Positions 34,131 through 41,850 of a stretch of DNA of 64,000 bases are shown piece by piece. Made by a program: the position numbers and the translations under genes. Numbering within the stretch: the first letter of the stretch is position 1; every line of letters begins with the position of its first letter. Source of the DNA: Martinezella lusitana (GTDB lineage: Bacteria; Pseudomonadota; Alphaproteobacteria; Rhizobiales; Rhizobiaceae); NCBI RefSeq assembly GCF_900094565.1, contig NZ_FMAF01000032.1, positions 1 to 64,000 on the forward strand, in the 5' to 3' direction. The notes beneath the pieces were generated by a model. That model worked only from the letters and a program-made list of their open reading frames with translations. It had not been told where the DNA came from and did not search any database.

Positions 34131-36197
34131 ATGCTCGACATCTCAAGGCCTCCGCCCAATCTTAATCCTGCCTGCAATACCGGAATGAAACGCATGACCG
34201 ACCGCAGCTTCGCCACCATCGAAAACCACTGGATCACCCTCAAGGACGGCACGCGCCTGGCGGCGCGCATCTGGATGCCGGACAATGCGGAAAACGATCC
34301 CGTGCCCGCCGTCTTCGAATTCCTGCCCTATCGCAAACGGGACGGAACGAGCCCTCGGGATGAATCGACCTACCCGGTTTTTGCGGCCGCCGGGATTGCA
34401 GGCGTGCGCGTCGATATAAGAGGCTCCGGCGAATCCGACGGCGTGATCGATGGCGAATATACCGAGCTCGAGCTTGCCAATGCCTGCGAACTGATCGCCT
34501 GGATCGCCGAACAACCCTGGTCCAACGGATCGGTCGGCATGATGGGCATTTCCTGGGGCGGCTTCAACTGCCTGCAGGTCGCCGCCTTGAAACCGCCGGC
34601 ACTGAAGGCCGTCATATCGATCGCCTCCACCGTCGATCGCTACAACGACGACATCCACTACAAGAACGGCTGCCATCTCTCCGCGCAGCTCTCCTGGGCC
34701 GCGACTATGCTCGGCTATCAATCGCGTTCGCCCGATCCGGCCATCGTCGGCGAGCGCTGGCGGGAGATGTGGTTGGAGCGCCTGGAACACGAACCCTTCT
34801 TCATGGAGGAATGGCTTCAGCATCAACGCCGCGACGACTTCTGGCGGCATGGCTCCATCTGCGAGAATTTCGCGAAGTTCGATGTTCCGGCTATCGTCAT
34901 TGCCGGCTGGGCGGACGGCTATCGCAATACGCCGTTGTTGGCTGTCGAAGGCCTCGGAAATAAGGCGAAGGCGCTGATCGGGCCGTGGGTCCACAAATAT
35001 CCGCATTTCGCCTGGCCGAAGCCACGCGCCGATTTTCACGGCGAGGCCATCGCCTGGTGGAACCGCTGGCTGCGCGGCGACCAGAATGGAGCAGAAAGCA
35101 TACCGCCAGTTCGCGCCTATATTCTCGATGCCATAAAACCCGCAACACGCCGCGATTTCGACCCTGGTTTCTGGATCGCCAAGTCCGAATGGCAAAAGCC
35201 TGATATGCAGTGCTTCTATGTCGAGCAGTTCGGCACGCTGATGGAAGGCATGCCGATCCCACATGCGCCGGAACATCCCATCTATCTGCGCTCGCCGCTC
35301 GACACGGGCACCGCCTCGGGCGAATGGTTCACCCTGAAGCCGGACGTGGAAATGGCGATCGATCAGCGTCTCGACGATGCCGGCTCGCTCACCTTCCAGA
35401 CGGCGCCGCTTGTAGAGGATCACGATTATCTGGGACGCCCGGTACTGGCGTTGACGCTTCGATGCGACGCGGAAACGGCAAATCTCTGCGCAAGACTTGT
35501 CGATATCCATCCGGACGGCACGGCGACGCGCGTCTCCTTTGGCGTGTTCAATCTCGCCCATCGCAACAGCAATGCCGAGCCCGAACCACTGAGCAAGGGC
35601 GAGCGCACCAGGGTCACGCTGACGCTCGATGCCTGCGGCTACCGCTTCCGCAAGGGTCATCGCATCCGCCTGTCTCTGTCGACGGCCTACTGGCCGATGG
35701 TCCTGCCGCCGCCGGAAGATCCGGGTCTGACGATCGACCTCGCCTCCATCGGCCTCGGCCTGCCAAAGCTGGGGGCGCACGACGTCATCGACTTGAAGCA
35801 GCCCGATAATCCGGATCCGCTGCCGAAATACATCGAACATGCGCCGGCTTCGACGAAACGGCGGGTGATGCGCGACCTTTCGGCAGGTAAAACTCACTAT
35901 GAAATTCATGAGGATACCGGACTTTTTGAACATCCCGGTACAGGTCTTTCCACGCGGCAGCTACGTGAAGAAGTGTGGTCGATCGCACCGGACGATCCGC
36001 TGTCGATGAAGGGCATTTCGACCTGGACATGCGACATGCAACGCCCCGACTGGTTCGTTAGGACGATCGCGACATCGGCGATATCCTGCACGGCAACGGA
36101 CTGGATCGTCAGCGCTTCCGTCACCGCCTATGAAGGCGAGACGCAGATTTTCCGCAAAGTGTTCGAGGAGAAGCGCGTCCCGCGCGACCTGATGTAA
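34131..36197 (+). CDS. CocE/NonD-family hydrolase (peptidase S15 fold)
   Basis: The 688-residue alpha/beta hydrolase of the X-Pro dipeptidyl-peptidase/cocaine-esterase class begins with FATIENHWITLKDGTRLAARIWMP. The nucleophile elbow is GISWGGFNC (Ser about residue 144). A C-terminal jelly-roll domain starts near 430 (LTFQTAPLVEDHDYLGRPV). It has no signal peptide. The ATG at 34131 abuts the ATPase stop; Met codons at 34185 and 34194 are alternative starts closer to the family's usual N-terminus. Its place as the last gene of the transporter operon suggests it cleaves an imported ester or amide, possibly an acyl-carnitine or proline-containing peptide. Confidence 0.85.
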   Translation: MLDISRPPPNLNPACNTGMKRMTDRSFATIENHWITLKDGTRLAARIWMPDNAENDPVPAVFEFLPYRKRDGTSPRDESTYPVFAAAGIAGVRVDIRGSGESDGVIDGEYTELELANACELIAWIAEQPWSNGSVGMMGISWGGFNCLQVAALKPPALKAVISIASTVDRYNDDIHYKNGCHLSAQLSWAATMLGYQSRSPDPAIVGERWREMWLERLEHEPFFMEEWLQHQRRDDFWRHGSICENFAKFDVPAIVIAGWADGYRNTPLLAVEGLGNKAKALIGPWVHKYPHFAWPKPRADFHGEAIAWWNRWLRGDQNGAESIPPVRAYILDAIKPATRRDFDPGFWIAKSEWQKPDMQCFYVEQFGTLMEGMPIPHAPEHPIYLRSPLDTGTASGEWFTLKPDVEMAIDQRLDDAGSLTFQTAPLVEDHDYLGRPVLALTLRCDAETANLCARLVDIHPDGTATRVSFGVFNLAHRNSNAEPEPLSKGERTRVTLTLDACGYRFRKGHRIRLSLSTAYWPMVLPPPEDPGLTIDLASIGLGLPKLGAHDVIDLKQPDNPDPLPKYIEHAPASTKRRVMRDLSAGKTHYEIHEDTGLFEHPGTGLSTRQLREEVWSIAPDDPLSMKGISTWTCDMQRPDWFVRTIATSAISCTATDWIVSASVTAYEGETQIFRKVFEEKRVPRDLM

Positions 36198-36198
36198 A

Positions 36199-37119
36199 TC
36201 AGCGCGTGCCTGCGAACCGGCTTGCCGCGGCGCATATGGCGGCAAAGCCGTCGCGGGCGCCGTCGCTCATATGTCTCGCCCGCAGCCAGGCATGCACCAT
36301 CTGCGGCTCCTCGCGGAACCAGACCTCGACGCCCGCCTGCGCCAGCCTTGCCGCATAATTGCGGCCGTCGTCGCGCAACGGATCGAAATGCGCCACCGTG
36401 ATGAAGGCGGGGGGAAGGCCGGCAACCGATTGCGAGGCAAGCGGCTCGGCAACGGGATTGCCTGATGGAGCCTGCAAGACGCTGCGGTAGTAGCCGACAT
36501 CGGCGGTCGTCAGCCCCGGCGCGTCCGCCATCTCCTGGTAGGAACCGGAGACGAGATCGCCGCCGAGCGCGGGATAGATGAGGATCTGACCCGCAATCCC
36601 CGAAAGACCGTCGGCCTTCGCGCGGATGGCCAATCCAGCCGCGAGATTGCCGCCGGCGCTGTCACCGATCAGCACGACGGTCTTTCCCTCGGCAAGCAAT
36701 TGCCCGAGAACGCTGAAGCAATCATCCGTCTGCGTCGGCCACCGATGCTCCGGCGCCAGACGATAGTCGACGGAGATAAGCTCTGCTCCGGCATGGTCGG
36801 CAATCTCGGCGCAAATCGCGTGGTGGCTTTCGAGCGAGCCGACGACGAAGCCGCCGCCGTGAAGATAGAGCAGGCAGGTTGCGGTGCGGATGTCGGCCGG
36901 AAGGTAGCGCCTGATCGGAATCGTTCCCGACACAAGCTCATCGCGCATGCGCATGCCATCAGGCAATGGTCGGTCGAAGCGAGCGCAGAGCGCGTCATAC
37001 CATTGGCGTTGCTGTCCGATGGAAGCCGTCACTGCGTCCGGCGGATAAAAAGAATCGCAGATCTCCATGAACTGCAAGATACCCGCCTCGGTCGGCATCG
37101 GGCGCTGCGGAGAATCCAT
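36199..37119 (-). CDS. Alpha/beta hydrolase, hormone-sensitive-lipase family
   Basis: Start at 37119 (MDSPQRPMPTEAG) follows GAGGA; the longer frame is rejected for lack of a ribosome-binding site. The 306-residue esterase has oxyanion motif LYLHGGGFVVGS, nucleophile GDSAGGNLAAG, acidic residue region near DPLRDDG and catalytic His near MVHAW. It is convergent with the CocE-type gene (1 bp between stops) and divergent from the guanidine operon. The substrate is unknown; short-chain esters are usual for the family. Confidence 0.85.
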   Translation of the reverse strand: MDSPQRPMPTEAGILQFMEICDSFYPPDAVTASIGQQRQWYDALCARFDRPLPDGMRMRDELVSGTIPIRRYLPADIRTATCLLYLHGGGFVVGSLESHHAICAEIADHAGAELISVDYRLAPEHRWPTQTDDCFSVLGQLLAEGKTVVLIGDSAGGNLAAGLAIRAKADGLSGIAGQILIYPALGGDLVSGSYQEMADAPGLTTADVGYYRSVLQAPSGNPVAEPLASQSVAGLPPAFITVAHFDPLRDDGRNYAARLAQAGVEVWFREEPQMVHAWLRARHMSDGARDGFAAICAAASRFAGTR

Positions 37120-37287
37120 CTGAAATCCTCGTTCCGTTGGAATTGTCGAGCAATAGCACAATCCCGCCGCGGGCCGCTTATCCGCTTACGGCCAAAGCCG
37201 CCGCGACGGCGACATGCGGCTGGACGGCTCCACGGAAAGGCGAGCGATTGCACACAGCCCCTCATTGCCGGAAGATTCGTCAGAAAC

Positions 37288-37315
37288 TGCACATTTTTCG
37301 CGCAAGTGCATGCAC
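37288..37315. promoter_or_regulatory. Candidate NtrC-type upstream activator site
   Basis: Half-sites TGCAC (37288-37292), GTGCA (37306-37310) and TGCAC (37311-37315) form inverted pairs, including the perfect decamer GTGCATGCAC. They lie 60-90 bp upstream of a sigma-54 promoter, where NtrC enhancers commonly sit. The spacing differs from the canonical NtrC operator, so the activator's identity is tentative. Confidence 0.35.
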
Positions 37316-37375
37316 TATTGATTTCAGAAATTGCCGCTCAATCACATCACCAAATAAAATCAATGAGTTGTGATT

Positions 37376-37392
37376 TGGCACGCCACTTGCTT
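37376..37392 (+). promoter_or_regulatory. Sigma-54 (-24/-12) promoter of the guanidine operon
   Basis: TGGCACG-CCAC-TTGCTT matches the RpoN consensus TGGCACG-N4-TTGC exactly, with the invariant GG (37377-37378) and GC (37389-37390) ten bases apart. Transcription would begin near 37402, a few bases before the riboswitch. RpoN dependence implies an enhancer-binding activator, most likely NtrC, consistent with guanidine being used as a nitrogen source. Confidence 0.85.
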
Positions 37393-37410
37393 CGTTACCG
37401 TTGAGTTGGT

Positions 37411-37516
37411 GGCTAGGGTTCCGGCGCTCCATTGGGAGCGTGACTGGTCCGAGAGCTGCCACCGGTCGGGAGAGAAATCCCACCGGATGCACGGCGGGAC
37501 AAAAGCCCGGGAGACC
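37411..37516 (+). ncRNA. Guanidine-I (ykkC) riboswitch aptamer
   Basis: The conserved ykkC blocks occur in order: CTAGGGTTCCG (37413-37423), ACTGGTCCGAGAG (37443-37455) and ACGGCGGGACAAAAGCCCGGG (37491-37511) followed by AGA. Pairing of GGCGCTCC with GGGAGCG-type sequence and of CACCGGTC with CACCGG-type sequence gives the expected helices. The RNA senses free guanidine and lies between the sigma-54 start site and the binding-protein gene of the guanidine operon. Confidence 0.92.
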
Positions 37517-37525
37517 TCGTAAGCC

Positions 37526-37564
37526 AAGGGATTGGCGGCGCGATGGTCTTTGCCGATCCCTTTT
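37526..37564 (+). terminator. Riboswitch expression platform: candidate intrinsic terminator
   Basis: AAGGGATTGGC (37526-37536) pairs with GCCGATCCCTT (37552-37562), 11 pairs including one G-U, across a 15-base loop and ending in TTTT. It starts about 10 bases after the aptamer and 28 bp before the first start codon. Guanidine binding would be expected to prevent this hairpin. The T-run is short, so termination may be leaky. Confidence 0.65.
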
Positions 37565-37589
37565 GACGAAAAGCAAAAGGGGAATTTCT

Positions 37590-38663
37590 ATGCAGACTTT
37601 TTCAAAGATCCTTTCCGTAACCGCTCTTTCGGTATCGCTGGCTCTCGGGCTCGGCTCCGCCGCCAGCGCAGCACCCAAGACCAGCTTCAAGGTCGCCTGG
37701 TCGATCTATGTCGGCTGGATGCCCTGGGGCTATGCCGCCGACCACGGCATCGTCAAGAAATGGGCCGACAAATACGGCATCAGCATCGACGTCACCCAGT
37801 TCAACGACTATGTCGAATCGATGAACCAGTACACGGCAGGCGCCTTCGATGCCGTGACGCTCACCAACATGGACGGCCTGTCGATCCCAGCGGCGGGCGG
37901 CGTCGACACGACTGCCGTCATCGTGGGCGACTTCTCCAACGGCAATGATGCCGTGATCCTCAAGGACAAGACAAGCCTTGCCGATATCAAGGGCCAGAAC
38001 ATCAATCTCGTCCAATATTCGGTCTCCCACTACCTGCTCGCCCGCGCGCTCGACAGCATCAAGCTGACCGAACGCGACGTGAAGGTGGTCAACACCTCGG
38101 ACGCCGACATGGTCGCGGCCTACAAGACACCTGATGTCTCCGCCGTCGTGACCTGGAACCCCTTGGTCTCGACCATTCTTGAGGACCCCACCGCCAAGAA
38201 GGTGTTCGACAGTTCGCAGGTGCCGGGCGAGATCATCGACCTGATGGTCGCCAACAGCAACGTACTCAAGGACAACCCGAATTTCGGCAAGGCACTGGCC
38301 GGCATCTGGTATGAAACGGCGGCGCTGATGAAGGCCGACACGGCGGAAGGCAAGGCTGCCCGCGAGGCGATGGGCGCGGCCTCGGGCACGGATATCAAGG
38401 GCTTCGAGGCCCAGCTTGCAGCCACCAAGCTCTTCGACAAGCCCTCAGACGCCGTCGCCTTCACCGCATCGCCGAGCCTGCCGAAGACGATGGATCTCGT
38501 GCGCAACTTCCTGTTCCAGAAGGGCCTGCTCGGCAATGGCGCTGCTTCCGCCGATGTCATCGGCATCGAAATGCCCGATGGCAAGGTTCTCGGCGACAGC
38601 AAGAATGTCAAGTTGCGCTTCACCGAGAGCTACATGAAGCCAGCCGCCGACGCCTCGCTCTGA
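37590..38663 (+). CDS. Guanidine-operon ABC transporter binding protein, TauA/SsuA-like
   Basis: ATG at 37590 follows AAAAGGGGAA. The 357-residue protein has a Sec signal peptide (SVTALSVSLALGLGSAASAA) and an NMT1/TauA-type substrate-binding fold (FKVAWSIYVGWMPWGYAADHGIVKKW). Homologues are usually called urea-, nitrate- or taurine-binding. The upstream guanidine riboswitch and downstream guanidine enzymes indicate guanidine or a guanidine-releasing compound as ligand. It is the first gene of the operon and is followed by a strong hairpin. Confidence 0.85.
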   Translation: MQTFSKILSVTALSVSLALGLGSAASAAPKTSFKVAWSIYVGWMPWGYAADHGIVKKWADKYGISIDVTQFNDYVESMNQYTAGAFDAVTLTNMDGLSIPAAGGVDTTAVIVGDFSNGNDAVILKDKTSLADIKGQNINLVQYSVSHYLLARALDSIKLTERDVKVVNTSDADMVAAYKTPDVSAVVTWNPLVSTILEDPTAKKVFDSSQVPGEIIDLMVANSNVLKDNPNFGKALAGIWYETAALMKADTAEGKAAREAMGAASGTDIKGFEAQLAATKLFDKPSDAVAFTASPSLPKTMDLVRNFLFQKGLLGNGAASADVIGIEMPDGKVLGDSKNVKLRFTESYMKPAADASL

Positions 38664-38677
38664 GCGAAAGATCCATC

Positions 38678-38697
38678 GGCGGCGCGATAGCGCCGCC
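38678..38697 (+). other. Intercistronic hairpin after the guanidine binding-protein gene
   Basis: GGCGGCGC (38678-38685), loop GATA, GCGCCGCC (38690-38697): an 8-bp all-GC stem in the 62-bp gap before the permease. There is no T-tract. It probably stabilises the binding-protein mRNA or lowers permease expression. Confidence 0.5.
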
Positions 38698-38725
38698 CCG
38701 TTCCTTCATTCGCGGAGCATTGTTC

Positions 38726-39544
38726 ATGCGTTGGATCAACACCAGGCCGAGCCCGGGCGCGCAGCTTGCCTTGACGCTGCTGCCCTTTGCGCTGCTGATC
38801 GTCGCCTATGCCATCGGTTCGGCCGCGCGGCTTGCCGAAAACGCCAACGACAAGCTGCTGCCCAATCTTGCCGGCTTTGCCGATGCGATCAACCGCATGG
38901 CCTTCATCGCCGACCCGCGCACGGGAGATTATCTGCTATGGTCCGATACGGGGGCGAGCCTCGTGCGGCTGCTATCCGGTCTCGGCATATCCACAGCGAT
39001 CGCGCTTTGCTTGGGCATGCTCATCGGCATGTTGCCCTATCTCAGAGCCCTGCTCTCGCCTTTTGTCGCCGTCATCTCGATGGTGCCACCCTTGGCGCTT
39101 CTGCCGATCCTCTTCATCGCCATGGGCCTGGGAGAGACATCGAAGATCGCGCTGATCGTCATCGGCGTCACCCCGACGATGATACGCGATCTGGCACTGA
39201 AGGCGCTGGAATTGCCGCGCGAGCAGATCGTCAAGGCCGAAACGCTCGGCGGCTCCTCCTGGCAGATCGCTCTTCGCGTCGTGCTGCCGCAGATCCTGCC
39301 ACGGCTGATCACCTGCCTAAAATTGCAGCTCGGCCCGGCCTGGTTGTTTCTGATCGCGGCTGAAGCGATCTCGTCGGATGCCGGCCTCGGCTACCGCATC
39401 TTCCTCGTTCGCCGATACCTGTCGATGGACGTGATCTTTCCCTATGTCGTCTGGATCACGCTGCTCGCCGTGCTCATGAACTATCTCCTCGATCGCATCC
39501 GCATTGCCGTCTTCCCGTGGTCGGAGCTGGAGAAGCAGGCATGA
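38726..39544 (+). CDS. Guanidine-operon ABC transporter permease, TauC/SsuC-like
   Basis: ATG at 38726 follows GGAG at 8-bp spacing; a TTG two codons upstream is less likely. The 272-residue protein has about six membrane helices, including LALTLLPFALLIVAYAIGSAAR near the start. The EAA region is LPREQIVKAETLGGSSWQIALRVVLPQI. It belongs to the nitrate/sulfonate/taurine permease family. The end overlaps the ATPase gene by 4 bases. Confidence 0.88.
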   Translation: MRWINTRPSPGAQLALTLLPFALLIVAYAIGSAARLAENANDKLLPNLAGFADAINRMAFIADPRTGDYLLWSDTGASLVRLLSGLGISTAIALCLGMLIGMLPYLRALLSPFVAVISMVPPLALLPILFIAMGLGETSKIALIVIGVTPTMIRDLALKALELPREQIVKAETLGGSSWQIALRVVLPQILPRLITCLKLQLGPAWLFLIAAEAISSDAGLGYRIFLVRRYLSMDVIFPYVVWITLLAVLMNYLLDRIRIAVFPWSELEKQA

Positions 39545-40362
39545 GCGCGCTCAGGATCGAAAAGGTCTGGAAGGAATATGGCGACCAGATCGTCCTTGAG
39601 GACGTGTCGCTGACCGTGGATTCGCGCGCCTTCGTCGCGCTGGTCGGCCCCTCCGGTTGCGGCAAGTCGACCTTTCTGCGCATGTTGCTGGGGCAGGAGC
39701 AGCCAACCAGGGGCAATATCCTTCTCGACGGCGTGGCGTTGCCGTCAGAGCCAGGTGCGGATCGCGGCGTGGTCTTTCAGCGCTATTCGGTCTTCCCGCA
39801 TCTGACAGTGCTCGGCAATGTGCTGCTCGGAAAGGAACTCACCGCCGCCCGCTATAAGGCAAGGCTCCTTGGTGCAGCGCGCCGGAGCGCCCTCGATGAA
39901 GCTCGTCAGCTGATCGCCGAGGTTGGCTTGGCTGGCGCGGAGAACAAATATCCGGCCCAGCTTTCCGGCGGCATGCAGCAGCGCCTGGCACTTGCCCAGG
40001 CGCTCATCATGCGGCCGAAGGTCCTGTTGCTCGATGAGCCCTTCGGTGCGCTCGATCCCGGCATCCGCGCCGAAATCCATACGCTGATGAAGCGGCTGTG
40101 GCACGAGACGCAGATGACCGTCGTCATGGTGACCCATGACATGCGCGAAGCCTTCACGCTCGCCACCCGCGTCGTCGCCTTCGAGCGCCGCCGCGACCGG
40201 CCGGAAGAAAAGGAGCGCTACGGCGCGACCATCACCAAGGACATTTCCATCTGGCCGCCGCGCATCGCCGGCGCAGCCTCGATCTTCAGCCCCGACCGGG
40301 ACGGCCCGGTCGCTTCCCCGGGGCACCGCCGGGACGACCTGGCACCACTGGGAGACATCTAG
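39541..40362 (+). CDS. Guanidine-operon ABC transporter ATPase, TauB/SsuB-like
   Basis: ATG at 39541 overlaps the permease stop (ATGA). The 273-residue ATPase has Walker A GPSGCGKSTFL, signature LSGGMQQRLALAQAL, Walker B VLLLDEPFGALD and switch histidine VTHDMREA. A polar tail of about 40 residues follows. It is 2 bp from the next gene, so transporter and deiminase genes are one transcription unit. Confidence 0.9.
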   Translation: MSALRIEKVWKEYGDQIVLEDVSLTVDSRAFVALVGPSGCGKSTFLRMLLGQEQPTRGNILLDGVALPSEPGADRGVVFQRYSVFPHLTVLGNVLLGKELTAARYKARLLGAARRSALDEARQLIAEVGLAGAENKYPAQLSGGMQQRLALAQALIMRPKVLLLDEPFGALDPGIRAEIHTLMKRLWHETQMTVVMVTHDMREAFTLATRVVAFERRRDRPEEKERYGATITKDISIWPPRIAGAASIFSPDRDGPVASPGHRRDDLAPLGDI

Positions 40363-40364
40363 CC

Positions 40365-41183
40365 ATGCAACACGTCAGACGTTCGCCGGAAGAAATCGCC
40401 GCCAATCGCGCACGCTATGAGGAACATCAAAGGAAAGGACTGGAGTTCGCGCCCAAGGCCTTGCCCGCGCCAAGCCCCCTTCCCGCCCCGCCTGTCGACG
40501 CAGTTCGCGTCATTCATCAGGAGGTCATACCGGGCGGCTGGTATTGGTCGACCCGCATCAAGCGCGGCGAGACGTTGCGCATCGCCCAGCAGCAGGGTTT
40601 CTCGACGGTAACGCTCGTCGCATGGAATGCGGCCGAAACAAGCGAGCGGCTGAACCTGCCCGACACCGTGAAAATGCAGTGGACCACCGCCCTTTCGAAA
40701 GGCCGGGTGATCTTCTCCGATATGGGCCGGGTGATGTTTTCCGTGATCGAGGATTCCTCCGGCGCTCATGATTGCCTTATGGGCGGCTCCACGGCCACGT
40801 CGAATCTCACGAAATATGGCGAGGGTACGCGCAACACCCGCGACAACCTCGTTTTGCTTGCGACCAAGGCCGGGCTTGAGCGGCGAGACATCCCGGCGGC
40901 GCTTTCGCTCTTTGCCCCCGTCCGCGTCGACCAGGACGGCAAGTTCCAATGGAGACCCGAGCTTCGTCATGAGGGCGACTACATCGAGCTTCGCGCCGAG
41001 ATGGAAATCATCGTCGGCCTCTCCAATTGCCCGCATCCGCTCGACCCCAACCCCGACTACCGGCCCAATCCGGTAACGGTCACCCGCATCGCAGCAACCG
41101 AGCCACGCGCGGACGACATTTGCCGGACGGCAACCGCCGAAGCCGTGCGCGGCTTTGAAAACAACGCGCTGGCAGCGATCTGA
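40365..41183 (+). CDS. Carboxyguanidine deiminase large DUF1989 subunit
   Basis: The 272-residue DUF1989 protein, formerly called urea carboxylase-associated protein, has a long N-terminal extension (residues 1-50) not found in its partner. The core is present (GGWYWSTRIKRGETLRIAQQQG, GTRNTRDNLVLLATKAGL). Relative to the partner's SCGRHDTSAGACSCESN, this chain reads SSGAHDCLMGGSTATSN: H135 and D136 are kept, but three cysteines are replaced by S132, S141 and A143. With the next gene it should form the CgdAB deiminase that turns carboxyguanidine into allophanate and ammonia. The two proteins share DUF1989 sequence along their length, suggesting an old duplication. Confidence 0.82.
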   Translation: MQHVRRSPEEIAANRARYEEHQRKGLEFAPKALPAPSPLPAPPVDAVRVIHQEVIPGGWYWSTRIKRGETLRIAQQQGFSTVTLVAWNAAETSERLNLPDTVKMQWTTALSKGRVIFSDMGRVMFSVIEDSSGAHDCLMGGSTATSNLTKYGEGTRNTRDNLVLLATKAGLERRDIPAALSLFAPVRVDQDGKFQWRPELRHEGDYIELRAEMEIIVGLSNCPHPLDPNPDYRPNPVTVTRIAATEPRADDICRTATAEAVRGFENNALAAI

Positions 41184-41198
41184 GCGAGGAGCAATATC

Positions 41199-41849
41199 GT
41201 GACCCCATTCATCCAGACCGCATCCAGCCGCACCCTCGATAACGCCGCGCAGGATCACTTCATCCCGGCCGAAGCGCCCTTCTCAACCGTGATCCGCAAG
41301 GGCCAGACGCTGCGCATCGAGGATAGCTACGGCCAGCAGGCGATCGACACGCTATTCTACAACGCTGAAGACCACTCCGAGCGCTATTCCAGCCAGGACA
41401 CGATGCGCGAGCAGGGTGCCGCCTATATCACCACAGGCACCCGGATCGTCTCCAATGAGGGGCGAGTGATGCTGACCATGAGCGCCGACAGTTGCGGGCG
41501 CCATGACACCTCGGCCGGCGCCTGCTCCTGCGAGAGCAACACGGTGCGCTTCGGCCATGGCACGAAGTATCTCCATGCCTGCCGCGACAATTTCGTTCTG
41601 GAGGTCTCCAAGCACGGCATGAGCAAGCGCGACGTCGTGCCCAACATCAATTTCTTCATGAACGTGCCGATCGAACCATCCGGCGAGATGACGATCGTCG
41701 ACGGTATTTCCGCGCCTGGTGACTATGTCGAGCTGAAGGCCGAGATGGACGTGCTGCTCGTCATCTCCAACTGCCCGCAGATCAACAATCCCTGCAACGG
41801 TTTCGATCCGACGCCGATCCGGGTTCTCGTCTGGGACGGTGAGGCCTGA
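41199..41849 (+). CDS. Carboxyguanidine deiminase small DUF1989 subunit
   Basis: GTG start at 41199 follows GAGGAG. The 216-residue DUF1989 protein retains the full cysteine/histidine set in SCGRHDTSAGACSCESN (C99, H102, C109, C111), the likely metal and catalytic centre. ISNCPQINNPCNGFDPTPIRV follows near the C-terminus. It pairs with the preceding larger subunit as CgdAB, acting between guanidine carboxylase and allophanate hydrolase. The carboxylase ATG comes 1 bp after this gene's TGA. Confidence 0.85.
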   Translation: MTPFIQTASSRTLDNAAQDHFIPAEAPFSTVIRKGQTLRIEDSYGQQAIDTLFYNAEDHSERYSSQDTMREQGAAYITTGTRIVSNEGRVMLTMSADSCGRHDTSAGACSCESNTVRFGHGTKYLHACRDNFVLEVSKHGMSKRDVVPNINFFMNVPIEPSGEMTIVDGISAPGDYVELKAEMDVLLVISNCPQINNPCNGFDPTPIRVLVWDGEA

Positions 41850-41850
41850 G

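Noticed and set aside
34143..35933. 596-residue open frame on the minus strand
   Set aside because: It is antisense to the CocE-type hydrolase with its GxSWGG motif; the minus frame shows no recognisable fold.
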